Assembly (NCBI GenBank): GCA_047974325.1
Contig: JBKECE010000084.1
Coordinates: 1 to 28,876 of the forward strand
From: QVMP01 sp047974325
Lineage (GTDB): Bacteria > Bacteroidota > Bacteroidia > Bacteroidales > Dysgonomonadaceae
DNA: 28,876 bases
Direction: 5' to 3'
Position 1 is the first letter of the stretch. Each line of letters opens with the position of its first letter. This document shows, one piece after another, positions 7,122 through 17,200 of the stretch. The notes beneath the pieces are model-generated. The model was not told where the DNA came from. It was given only the letters and a program-made list of their open reading frames with translations, and searched no databases. The translations under genes were made by a program, and so were the position numbers.

Positions 7122-9278
7122 TCAGAATTTTATAAACTTACGGTTTTGTATTTTTCCATTTTTTCCTTTTACTGTCACAATATATACACCTTTTGACAAA
7201 GAACTGATGTCCACCACCTGCATATTTTGAGACCCACCTACCCGTTTGCCCGAAATATTGAATACATCAAGCGATGAAATTTCACCATAAACAATAAGAG
7301 CATTGGATGTTTGATACATATCCATATTGTCATCAGCATTGAGATTGAGAGATGAATTATTTTCTATTTTTTTATATCCCGACAGCAATAATTCGGAAAT
7401 CCGCATATCACCTCCATCACTCCGTGAATTAACAATTTGAACAGACACCGGTGCTTTCGTTTTACCCACGATATCAGCAATGTTGACGGTGTATGCACCT
7501 TTTGACAGTTCGGATGTTTTTTCCGTCCATGCAGACTGCCCTTCCAACTTATACTTCACCGTCAGTTTACGAGTACCTGTAAAATATAACTTCACCTGAA
7601 AGTTGCACAAGCTTTTCAGATCAAATTGCACACCTTCCGTCTTAGCCAATTTTAAACAACCATTCGTGTAAGATATCTCGGACGGAAATGCATATGCAGC
7701 ATCAATGGTTCCACCTGTGATGAAACTAAGAGAATCGGGCAAAACAGAATCTTGAAAAGGATACCAATTGGCATAATACTGTTCTTCGTAAGTGTTGCCT
7801 TCATCGTCTGTCCATTCATCATTCGGATCGGTTGGTGTTATATCAGGTACACTTCCGTCATTTTCCGGCATCACCAGCGTGTAGACATTATTATCAATGC
7901 CAAATTCAAAAGCACCCATATCGGCAGTTGTTCCCATGAAGGGTATTGATATCGTTTTGCTATATGTAGGATATTTTACATCTTCAGCATAGAAATTAGT
8001 GATACTCTGCCCTGCATCTATAAATTTACTTCCTGATTTTAAACGTCCAAAATTGAGAGGTAGATTACCATCACTCTGACGATCTGCAATTGCATCATTG
8101 TATGCAAGACTGATAAATTCTGATGTGTAGTCTCCGATTTTAGGTGTAATGGTTCCACTACCATTCGGATTCGGCACTTTGTTCCGATCACTATATTTAT
8201 CGCACCCATCAAAAGTGATCCAACTGCAATTTTCAGCATCTACCGTAGATGCAGCATTAAATTGATGATTACGTTCGCCTGCCAAAAAGCCAATATCATT
8301 TCTCAAATACCATTTGCCATAGGTCGGAGCATCATTACTGAATCCATAGTTTATAGCATTGCGTACCGACACACAGTTGATCATATATGTGCCTTCAGCA
8401 TGGTTGTTCTGATCAAATCCTTTCTTGAGATTATCGGTCGAGATGCAATTGGTGAAAATATGTGCTCCATTAGACATGTCTCCGCCTTGCTTTCCACCAC
8501 CCATCTTAAAACCGTTGCCGTTACCTTTGTCGTATCCGTTTTTCATTGTCCAGCAATTGTTCACAACAATCGGGAAATAGACATAATACAAATCCCAGCC
8601 ATCATCAGAATTATTCCACGAACGACATCCGTGAAATTCATTTCCCGGCCCGGGGAACAATTTGATAGCAAAACCATCAGCATTGCCACCGCTGGTCGAA
8701 GGATCATAATTATTATAAGAATCGCAATTGAGTATAATATTGTATCTACCAAAGTAAAAATCCGGATTGCGAGTATTCTCTCCATTTGATCCTTTACCGA
8801 ACCCGATTTGCAAACCTGTGTCTTTATTATCTCGGAATGTGCAGTTTTCTATAACAGTGAAACTTCCTTCCATTTTCATGCCATTGTCACCTGCATTACA
8901 AATCGTGAGACCTTTATAATGCCAATAATTTGCTCCTATTTTTTGATAAATACCACGCGAATTATCGTTGTAAGGAAGTGCCTTGAAATTGAAAATAGGC
9001 TTCTCGTTCTGATAGGCGAAGAGGCATATCCGTGCATCTTTTGTTCCCGTATTTGTAATATTGACTGTGTTTTCAGGAAAATATTCTCCACCGCGCACAT
9101 AGCAAACATCTCCCGGAGCGAGCACCGAGATCGCTTTATCGAGTGTAGCAAAAGGCTGGGTAAAACTTCCGTCATTGCGGTCGTTTCCATCAGTTGCAAG
9201 GTAATAGTCTTTTGCTGAAATGATGCCTGCCGAGGTCAAAAGCAGACAGGCGAATAAAAGTCGTAAATAATTCTTCAT
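7122..9278 (-). CDS. PL9-family pectate/rhamnogalacturonan lyase with T9SS tail
   Basis: 718 residues from the ATG at 9278; the signal peptide ends near GIISA. A right-handed beta-helix follows to about residue 460. The calcium site of PL9 enzymes (Erwinia Pel9A D209, D233, D234, D237) is matched with the same spacing by D201 (NADGFA) and D225, D226, D229 (DDGWD); the catalytic lysine (K273) matches K258 in GNGFKMGG. PL9 members cut polygalacturonate or the rhamnogalacturonan-I backbone by beta-elimination. A beta-sandwich module of about 120 residues and a T9SS type A sorting domain (ending NRKFIKF) complete the protein, so it should act outside the cell. It has its own promoter with paired GTCAAAAAAT sites, next to the HTCS gene. 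Family call firm; substrate between the two pectins open. Confidence 0.93.
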   Translation of the reverse strand: MKNYLRLLFACLLLTSAGIISAKDYYLATDGNDRNDGSFTQPFATLDKAISVLAPGDVCYVRGGEYFPENTVNITNTGTKDARICLFAYQNEKPIFNFKALPYNDNSRGIYQKIGANYWHYKGLTICNAGDNGMKMEGSFTVIENCTFRDNKDTGLQIGFGKGSNGENTRNPDFYFGRYNIILNCDSYNNYDPSTSGGNADGFAIKLFPGPGNEFHGCRSWNNSDDGWDLYYVYFPIVVNNCWTMKNGYDKGNGNGFKMGGGKQGGDMSNGAHIFTNCISTDNLKKGFDQNNHAEGTYMINCVSVRNAINYGFSNDAPTYGKWYLRNDIGFLAGERNHQFNAASTVDAENCSWITFDGCDKYSDRNKVPNPNGSGTITPKIGDYTSEFISLAYNDAIADRQSDGNLPLNFGRLKSGSKFIDAGQSITNFYAEDVKYPTYSKTISIPFMGTTADMGAFEFGIDNNVYTLVMPENDGSVPDITPTDPNDEWTDDEGNTYEEQYYANWYPFQDSVLPDSLSFITGGTIDAAYAFPSEISYTNGCLKLAKTEGVQFDLKSLCNFQVKLYFTGTRKLTVKYKLEGQSAWTEKTSELSKGAYTVNIADIVGKTKAPVSVQIVNSRSDGGDMRISELLLSGYKKIENNSSLNLNADDNMDMYQTSNALIVYGEISSLDVFNISGKRVGGSQNMQVVDISSLSKGVYIVTVKGKNGKIQNRKFIKF

Positions 9279-9326
9279 TATTCCTGTGTTTTTGTTGATT
9301 GATATTAAAAGGTTAAATTCTAAAAT

Positions 9327-9392
9327 CAAAATTAAAACGAAAACACTCCCTCAAATGGATATTTTTTGACTCTAATAGGGTTATTTTTTGAC
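9327..9392 (-). promoter_or_regulatory. PL9 gene promoter with paired direct repeats (candidate HTCS operator)
   Basis: On the minus strand GTCAAAAAATA occurs twice, at 9392-9382 and 9370-9360, exactly 22 bases apart, that is on the same face of the helix. Directly downstream are TTTG (9355-9352), a 17-base spacer and TAATTTTG (9334-9327), an exact -7 match, then about 50 bases to the ATG. This is the layout expected for an AraC-type activator touching RNA polymerase. The regulator is inferred to be the adjacent HTCS. Confidence 0.65.
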
Positions 9393-9422
9393 CATCACAC
9401 CTTAATTCAAATAATGTAACTG

Positions 9423-12400
9423 TCAATCGCCTTGTTGTTCTTTCTTATATTCCGATGGCGAAACACCGTATTTCTTTTTGAAACATTTACTGAAATATTT
9501 TGGATCTGAATAACCGAGCATATATGTTATTTCTTTTACCGAATGATCACTCGTTGCCAACAACTGGGCTGCATGTTGTATAATAATGTCTTTTATGAAC
9601 TCTATCGGAGCCATCCCTGTAAGATTTTTTATCTTCTTGAAAAATACAGTACGGCTCATACCTAGCTCCTGCGCCAAATCTTCGACAATGAAATCACTAT
9701 TATCTATATTTTTTTCTATGATGCTGATAGTCGTTGCCATAAATTCCTGATCGCGCGGACTAATGGTTGCAGGCGGTGATATGATCTTGTCGGACTCAAA
9801 ACCAACATCTGCTTCGTCTCCCTGTTCCGTGCCCAGATTGAATGAAACAAATTTTTGATAATAGTTCTGCAACGAGTGCCTTCTTTCCAGCAAGTTTTTG
9901 ATCCGTACTTTTAGCAGCGGCACGTTGAAAGGTTTGGTAATGTATTCATCAGCCCCGAATTCAAGTCCTTCCAGTTGACTATCTATTGTAGTTTTAGCTG
10001 TCAGCAATATAAATAATATATGACTGGTATTGATGTTGGACCTTATTTCTTTGAGAAATTCCATTCCATCCATCTCTGGCATCATAATATCACTGACAAT
10101 CAGATCAGGAATCAAATTTCGGGCTTTTTCCAGACCTTCTTTGCCATTTTCGGCTTCATACACAGTGTAGGTGTCTTCCAATATAGCGCGTATAAATTTA
10201 CGCAAATCTGTGTCGTCTTCAACAATGAGTACAGTTGCGTTCTCTTCAATATGTTCTTCAGCCTGTGCATCATCATTTTCAGACAAATCAGTTATTTCAT
10301 CCACAGGGCTTTGCAACACAAGCTCAGTCTTGTCATGAACAAACTTAACATCTTTACCAAAATGTGATATACCCTTCATGAAATATACAGTGAAACTTGA
10401 ACCCTGATTGGATATGCTTTCCACTTGTATTTTTGCATTATGTTTGTCTACAAGCTCTTTTACCATAGACAAGCCAATGCCGGTGCTCGGCTTGGTTTTG
10501 TCTTCATTGAACGATTCGAAACGTTTAAACAAACGACTTTGGATGTTTTTCGACATTCCGATACCCTCATCCAATACCTGAACTCCGATGCTGTTCCCTT
10601 TGCTGAACACATTTACTTTTATCGTCTTATTGGCAGGCGTATATTTAAACGCATTTGAGAGTAAATTAAAAACTATTTTCTCTACACACTTTCGGTCTAT
10701 CCATATTTTTTCATTGCCAATAGCATTGTTCATCGTGAAATTGATATTCTGCAACTCAGCTGTTTTCAAAAAATTGTTACATACATCTTCAACCAAACGA
10801 CCGATTTCCGTTTCCTGCACATTCAGATCGGTCTGCCGTATCTTTCTGAAATCAAGAACCTGATTCACCATATCCAACATTCTCTGCGTATTCTTTGACA
10901 CCAATTTCAATTGTTTTTTTATGCCTTCGGGTGTTTCGCTATCGTGTAACATATTGTCTATTGGAGAAACAATCATCGTGAGTGGAGTCCTTATCTCATG
11001 TGAAATATCCGTAAAGAAACGTGCTTTCATTTCGGTCTGTTTGTGCTCTAACTCTACTTTGTCTTTCATACGATAATAATTGAACAAAATGCGCAAACTG
11101 ATATAAACAATTGCAATTATCAATATGACATAGCAAATATATGCCCATGGGGTTTCCCAAAAAGAAGGCTTCACAACTATCAGCAAAGTATGTTCATTAT
11201 TACTCCAGACACCATCACTGTTTGTCGCTTTCACTTTAAATACATATTCACCTTTCGATAGATTCGTATAATTTGCCACCCGTTGATTCTGGCAATATAT
11301 CCAATCAGGATCAAAACCCTCCAACTTATATGCATACTGAATGTTGCGTGGTTCTACATAATCGAGAGCAGCAAACTCTATACTGAAAAAATTCTGATCA
11401 TGTTTCAACACTAGTTTATCCAACGCATCAATGTTTGCCGTAAGCGGAGAATTATCTCCAACAGGTACATCTTTATTAAATAATTTGAATCCAACTAAAG
11501 CAATATAAGGATTGTATGTATTCTTTTTAACTTCACCGGGATTGAAGCATACAAGCCCTTTTGAATAGCCTATCAACACTTCTCCGGTATGAATGACGCT
11601 ACGTGATGCCTCTGAAAATGTTTTTCCATTGATGAGACGCTTTATTTCGCTGAATGTTTCGAATGTTTCCGTTTTTGGATTAAACTTTGTAAGATTACCT
11701 TCTGTGCTGATCCACAACATATTGTCTGCATCCTCAACAATGGTTAATAAAATATCGGAAGGTAGCCCATTTTTAGAAGTATAGGTCTTAAACTTTACAG
11801 GAAAACCTTTAGCATCTGTTTCCGTGATGTGGTTCAACCCACTTCCAAAACTGGCAAGATACGTTTCACCGTTCTTTGTTGTACAAATGTCGAATATATC
11901 GTTACCACTAATGCTGTTATCATCATTCGGCATACGTTGGTATGTTCTGAAATCTACTTTTTCAGGCGAATCGAAAACCGACGAAAAAACAATCAACCCG
12001 ACGGTCGTGCCCACCAGAATATTTCCGGTTTTGTCCGTAGACAGTATCCTTATCTGCGATCCTGTTTCGATAGGATATTTTTTCAGATTGTTTCTGTGGT
12101 TAATGAAGCGTGTACTATTATGATTATCAATCATGTTTAGTCCACCCCCGTATGTTCCGATCCAGATTCTGCCTTTTTTGTCCTGCAATATCGAATAGAC
12201 ATTATTGTCACTCAGACTGTAAATATCATTGGGATTGTATTTGAAATTTTCAAGTCTGTATTTTCTTTCACTCTCTTTTGTCGCTTTATATACGCCCTCA
12301 CCTTTTGTTCCGATCCAAATATTGCCATCATTGTCTTGCATCATGCTGTAAGTAACACCTTTCAATGGAGAGGCTGTCGAAGATATGCTTCCATCTGTAG

Positions 12401-13883
12401 ATAAATATCCCATCTTCACAAAGTCGGACTTGTAGATATACGTTTTGCCGCCTTTAGTTGATATCCATGTATTGAAATCTTTATCCTCAAATATGAACCG
12501 AACATCATTACTCACCGTTGAATGAGTCTCTGCATCAATGGTTATATTTTTGAAAGAACCATCGTCAAAAACGACTTTTTCCAAACCCGACGAACGTGTT
12601 CCTAACCATAAATTTCCCTGTTTGTCCGAAAAAGCCGAATGAAGCATATTAGAAAAACGCCAATTGATAGAAAAAGGCTCATTGTAGAAAGGAATCAATG
12701 AATTTCGCAACGCATCGTAGTACGAAAAACCACCTCCTCGCGGATGAACCCACAAACGATTGTCTTTGTCTTCAAATACAAAAAAGTTAGGTTGAAAGAC
12801 ACTCGATATGGCACTTTCCATTTTGGGTGTAAAATGAGTCATGGTGGCTGTTTCCGTATTAAAACGGGAGACACCAAAACAATCCAGTTCAAACCAAATA
12901 TTACCCGTTCTGTCTACATAGCTTGACAACACCCTGTTTGACGGCATATTGGGCAGATTACCCATATTATAACCGGTAAATTTTTTATCCGTGAGATTGT
13001 AGATATAAAAACCGTCTGATTCCGTACAGAACAGAATTTTATGATCCGAAACTCGCCGTATTTCTATCACTTTCGATACAGAAGGTAATGTGAGCAGTTC
13101 GAATTGTCCACTTGCTTTCATATATTGCCATATACGACCGTTGTTAGAACCAAACCATATCAGATTATTTTGCTCAAGAATCGAAAAAAATGATTGACTG
13201 AGATCTCCTTCTTCAATTTTTCTTTCCGCAAAGTAATAATTCAGTTTTTTTATATCTGGCGACAATGTTATGATTCCATTATTGGTCAATATCCACGTAT
13301 TCTGCTGAGCATCTTCATACACAGTAAAAATCCTATTTCCTTTCAGTTTTCCATTCTCTACATTGAATGTACTCACATCAAACAAGGAGTCTTTCACACA
13401 AATGCAACCGCTATTTTTCGACAGCAGCCATGTTTTTCCTGATTTTGTGGTGATGATCTGAGAGGTTGAAAAATTGAGATTTTCATATTCTTTGAGAGAC
13501 CTGACGCTCATAAAAGCTTCAGATTTTGGGTCGAAACGATGCGCCTCACGGTCATATGACAATGTCCATATATAACCATATTTGTCTTCATATATGTGGT
13601 CTATACGGTTACTCTTCATATGATATTTATCGCCCGGCTGAATTTTGTAGGTCGTGAAATCATATCCGTCAAACTTGCACAAACCATCCCAAGTCGAAAA
13701 CCAGAGAAAGTCTCTTTTATCTTGCAGAATGTCCATGATCGTTTGTTGGGGCAAGCCTTCTTCTATGCCAAAATGTTCAAAATAACATTTGAGCTGAGCA
13801 GAGGCAGTTGTATAAAATGCCACTAAAAAGAATATTATATGCAGTGTTTTTTTCAAGAGTATATATGCTTTAAGGGTTCTCAT
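9423..13883 (-). CDS. Hybrid two-component system regulator (HTCS) of the pectin locus
   Basis: 1486 residues. In order: signal peptide (to about residue 29, ASAQ); a long periplasmic sensor of two-component-regulator propeller repeats (W-x-G/S-T motifs such as FLWFSTWDGL and GNIWIGTKGEG) to about 830; a Y_Y_Y domain (about 840-905, with NIQYAYKLEGFD); one membrane segment (about 913-935); histidine kinase with phospho-acceptor His962 in SHEIRTPLT, N-box around N1073/N1077, G1 D1105 and G2 near 1135; a receiver domain with Asp1265 in VSDIMMPEMDG; and a C-terminal AraC-type DNA-binding domain (about 1385-1486). Such proteins bind an oligosaccharide in the periplasm and activate PUL genes. Divergent from susC. 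A TTG at residue 10 would begin a more typical signal peptide (KKTLHIIFFLVAF) and fits the close promoter element. Confidence 0.97.
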   Translation of the reverse strand: MRTLKAYILLKKTLHIIFFLVAFYTTASAQLKCYFEHFGIEEGLPQQTIMDILQDKRDFLWFSTWDGLCKFDGYDFTTYKIQPGDKYHMKSNRIDHIYEDKYGYIWTLSYDREAHRFDPKSEAFMSVRSLKEYENLNFSTSQIITTKSGKTWLLSKNSGCICVKDSLFDVSTFNVENGKLKGNRIFTVYEDAQQNTWILTNNGIITLSPDIKKLNYYFAERKIEEGDLSQSFFSILEQNNLIWFGSNNGRIWQYMKASGQFELLTLPSVSKVIEIRRVSDHKILFCTESDGFYIYNLTDKKFTGYNMGNLPNMPSNRVLSSYVDRTGNIWFELDCFGVSRFNTETATMTHFTPKMESAISSVFQPNFFVFEDKDNRLWVHPRGGGFSYYDALRNSLIPFYNEPFSINWRFSNMLHSAFSDKQGNLWLGTRSSGLEKVVFDDGSFKNITIDAETHSTVSNDVRFIFEDKDFNTWISTKGGKTYIYKSDFVKMGYLSTDGSISSTASPLKGVTYSMMQDNDGNIWIGTKGEGVYKATKESERKYRLENFKYNPNDIYSLSDNNVYSILQDKKGRIWIGTYGGGLNMIDNHNSTRFINHRNNLKKYPIETGSQIRILSTDKTGNILVGTTVGLIVFSSVFDSPEKVDFRTYQRMPNDDNSISGNDIFDICTTKNGETYLASFGSGLNHITETDAKGFPVKFKTYTSKNGLPSDILLTIVEDADNMLWISTEGNLTKFNPKTETFETFSEIKRLINGKTFSEASRSVIHTGEVLIGYSKGLVCFNPGEVKKNTYNPYIALVGFKLFNKDVPVGDNSPLTANIDALDKLVLKHDQNFFSIEFAALDYVEPRNIQYAYKLEGFDPDWIYCQNQRVANYTNLSKGEYVFKVKATNSDGVWSNNEHTLLIVVKPSFWETPWAYICYVILIIAIVYISLRILFNYYRMKDKVELEHKQTEMKARFFTDISHEIRTPLTMIVSPIDNMLHDSETPEGIKKQLKLVSKNTQRMLDMVNQVLDFRKIRQTDLNVQETEIGRLVEDVCNNFLKTAELQNINFTMNNAIGNEKIWIDRKCVEKIVFNLLSNAFKYTPANKTIKVNVFSKGNSIGVQVLDEGIGMSKNIQSRLFKRFESFNEDKTKPSTGIGLSMVKELVDKHNAKIQVESISNQGSSFTVYFMKGISHFGKDVKFVHDKTELVLQSPVDEITDLSENDDAQAEEHIEENATVLIVEDDTDLRKFIRAILEDTYTVYEAENGKEGLEKARNLIPDLIVSDIMMPEMDGMEFLKEIRSNINTSHILFILLTAKTTIDSQLEGLEFGADEYITKPFNVPLLKVRIKNLLERRHSLQNYYQKFVSFNLGTEQGDEADVGFESDKIISPPATISPRDQEFMATTISIIEKNIDNSDFIVEDLAQELGMSRTVFFKKIKNLTGMAPIEFIKDIIIQHAAQLLATSDHSVKEITYMLGYSDPKYFSKCFKKKYGVSPSEYKKEQQGD

Positions 13884-13884
13884 A

Positions 13885-13892
13885 CAAAGATA
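13885..13892 (-). promoter_or_regulatory. Candidate -7 element for the HTCS gene
   Basis: TATCTTTG on the minus strand is an exact TAnnTTTG match but ends only one base before the ATG at 13883. Transcription from it would be leaderless for that ATG, or would give a leader of about 24 bases for the in-frame TTG at 13856. Confidence 0.4.
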
Positions 13893-13925
13893 ATGATAGC
13901 CTTTGAAAAGCGACAGCCCGTAATG

Positions 13926-13997
13926 GCAAAAAACAATTCAGACCATCAAAAAAACCAAAAAGTCCCCCCTCTGGTTTTCTTTTTAATAATAATATTG
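13926..13997 (+). promoter_or_regulatory. Candidate HTCS sites and promoter for susC
   Basis: The 331-base region between HTCS and susC holds GGCAAAAAAC (from 13925) and ATCAAAAAAAC (from 13945), 20 bases apart and reading toward susC, like the sites before the PL9 gene. A near -7 match, TAATATTG, lies at 13990-13997, which would leave a leader of over 200 AT-rich bases before the ATG at 14215. Spacing differs from the PL9 case, so this is weaker. Confidence 0.4.
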
Positions 13998-14038
13998 TAA
14001 ACTGAAACAATACCCGTGGAGCATCCATGTAAACACCA

Positions 14039-14055
14039 TATAAGAGACTCTTATA
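14039..14055 (+). repeat. Perfect inverted repeat in the HTCS-susC intergenic region
   Basis: TATAAGAG-A-CTCTTATA is an 8-1-8 perfect palindrome, within the presumed susC leader or promoter region. A dimeric regulator site is possible; as RNA it would make an 8-pair stem with too small a loop. Confidence 0.6.
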
Positions 14056-14214
14056 ACATAATTTATTTATCCATGCAAAAAGAAATCAAATTTAAAATAT
14101 ATCAATAGAATCAATACCTAATTCAATTTTATGCAGAAAACAAACATACTACCATCATTTTTCATCAAAAGAAATTACAATAAAAATTATTAACCTTATT
14201 TAAAATCAGAAAAC

Positions 14215-17200
14215 ATGAATAGTTTAAAGAAAAAAGTAATTTTTTCGACGATTTTCACAATCTTCTTCATGCTACCCTTTATGAGTGTATACGCTCAGAA
14301 AAAAACAATAACAGGGGTTGTGACTGAAGTGAACGGAGATCCTATTATTGGTGCAAGTGTTACAGAAAAAGGCACAAATAATGCAACTGTTACAGATTTG
14401 GACGGAAAATTCTCATTATCTGTTCAAAACAATGCAAAAACAATTATCTTCTCATACATCGGGATGAAGACACAAGAAGTAGCCATAACCGGAGGTGCAC
14501 TCAAAGTGATCATGGAAGACGACAATGCCAAATTAGATGAACTTGTTGTGATCGGCTATGGAACAGTAATGAAAAAAGATCTCACAGGCTCGGTTTCTTC
14601 ACTCGACGAGAAAGCCATCAAAGGCATTCCTGTAACAACTGCAGCTGAAGCCATCACAGGTAAACTTGCCGGAGTGCAGGTCACAACAACAGAAGGATCT
14701 CCCGATGCAGACATCAAAATCCGTGTGCGCGGAGGTGGTTCTATTACACAAAGTAACGAACCTCTCTATGTGGTCGATGGTTTTCCTGTGACCAGTATCT
14801 CGGACATACCGCCATCAGACATTGAATCAATGGACGTGCTGAAGGATGCCTCTTCCACTGCCATATATGGATCACGTGGTGCAAATGGTGTTATCATAAT
14901 CACCACAAAAAGTGGAAAAGCAGGTAAGATGCAAGTGTCATACAATGCATATTATGCTGTGAAGAAAATTGCAAACTCATTAGACAGGCTCGGGGTTTCA
15001 GATTACCTGAAATGGCAATACGAATTAGCTCTGCTAGACGATGATTCTCCTGACAAATACGAAAAATATTTTGGTGCATACCAAGATATGGATATGTACA
15101 ACGGAGTGAAGGGAACTGACTGGCTAGAACAAATATATGGACGCACAGGACATATATTTAATCATAACATCAACATCACGGGAGGATCCGATAAAATGAA
15201 ATACTCTGCTAGCTATGCGCATGTAGATGATAAAGCGATTATGCTAGGCTCTAGTTTCAGGCGTGACAATATTTCTTTAAAGTTAAACCATAAACCGAGC
15301 AAAAATATAACATTAGACTACACGGTCAGATATGCAGATACCGAAGTTGAAGGCGGTGGTGCCACCGAACAGAAGTCTTCATCTACGGCTGATTCGCGTA
15401 CCAAGCATGCCATGATATATGCTCCTATACCAATGAAAACATTGAGTAACGATGACGATGAAGATGTATCTACATATATGACCAATCCGCTAAAAGCAGT
15501 TGCCGACAACGACAGGAGCCAAGATAGGAAAACATTGAATATGGCCGGTAGTTTTGCTTGGCAGATTATTGACAACCTGACATTCAAAACAGAATTAGGA
15601 ATAGACTATTATAATAATAATAACAACCGTTTCTACGGAACATCCACTTATTATGTATCCAATACCCCTTCAACTATCAACAAAGGAAAGCCTGCCGTCA
15701 TATTGGAAAACACAGTGAGAAATACGTTTCGCAATGCAAACACACTGAACTATGATTTTAAAAAACTATTGAAAAGTAAATCTCATTCACTTAAAGCTTT
15801 GTTAGGTCATGAAATAGTTTCGACTGATGAAAAAGTTTTAACAAATGTGGTACATGGTTTTCCAACCGATTTTTCTTTTGAAGATGCAACGAATCTTACT
15901 TCATTGGGAACAGCTCAAACTATAGACAACTATTATTCTCCGGACGACAAATTAGTATCATTCTTCGGTCGTGTCAACTATGATTACCAAAGCAAATACC
16001 TATTATCAGCAACATTCCGTGCCGATGGGTCGAGCAGATTTGCCCGTGGAAATCGCTGGGGATATTTTCCTTCAGCAGCTCTGGCATGGCGTTTATCTTC
16101 CGAAGACTTTATGAAGAACACTAAAGGCTGGCTTGATGACCTCAAACTGCGCCTTAGCTACGGTACAGCAGGAAACAATAATATAGAAAAAGGACAGATG
16201 TCACAAACATATCAGGCATCTACAACGACATGGATTGATGGTTTCTCTAGCTTCCTATCTGCAGCCAAAAGGATGGCAAACCCAGATTTGGTTTGGGAAA
16301 CAACTTATACCCGAAATATTGGTATCGACTATACTCTATTCGGAACTAAACTGACAGGATCTTTTGAATTTTATTTGAATAATACAAAAGACCTTCTAAT
16401 CGAGTTCACTACAACAGGAACGGGGTCTGATACACAGTTCCGAAACATGGGTAAGACTGAAAACAAAGGTATGGAAGCTCAATTAAACTATATCGCTCTT
16501 GATAAAAAAGATTACGGACTCAATTTTAGTTTCAATATTGGATTCAACAAGAACAAAATCAAGTCCTTAGGCATTATGAATGATTTTGGATATGCTTCGA
16601 GATGGGCTTCATCCGAAATTGGATATGACTATATGGTTGCTGTCGGAGGCGCAGTTGGTCAAATGTATGGTTACGTATCAGATGGACGCTATGAAGTATC
16701 CGATTTTGAAGGCTATGATGAAACAACTAAAAAATGGATATTGAAAAGCGGAGTAGCTGACGATTCCGGTATAGTGGGAACCCTGCGTCCGGGAATGATG
16801 AAACTCAAGAATTTAACAGAAGGAGACAATGTTATTAATGAAAAAGATATGACTATCATAGGGGATGCAAATCCCAAAAACACAGGTGGATTCACTGTCA
16901 ATGGACGCTTGTATGGATTTGACCTTTCTGCTTCTTTCAATTGGAGCTATGGTAATGATATCTACAATGCAAACAAAATTGAATATACCTCTACAAGTAA
17001 ATATTATTATAGAAATATGATCTCAGAAATGGCTGAAGGTAAACGTTGGACGAACCTCACTGCTGACGGTCAGATCACAAACGATCCGGTGTTACTAGCT
17101 GAATTGAATGCAAACACCACTATGTGGTCTCCTTATATGAAGAAATATGTATTCACATCATGGGCAGTTGAAGACGGATCATTCCTTCGCCTAAACACAT

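Noticed and set aside
8262..8789. A 175-codon open frame on the plus strand inside the PL9 gene.
   Set aside because: It lies fully antisense to a gene with clear family motifs, has no promoter or signal and reads as compositional shadow; the same holds for other antisense frames within the HTCS, susC and PL1 genes.
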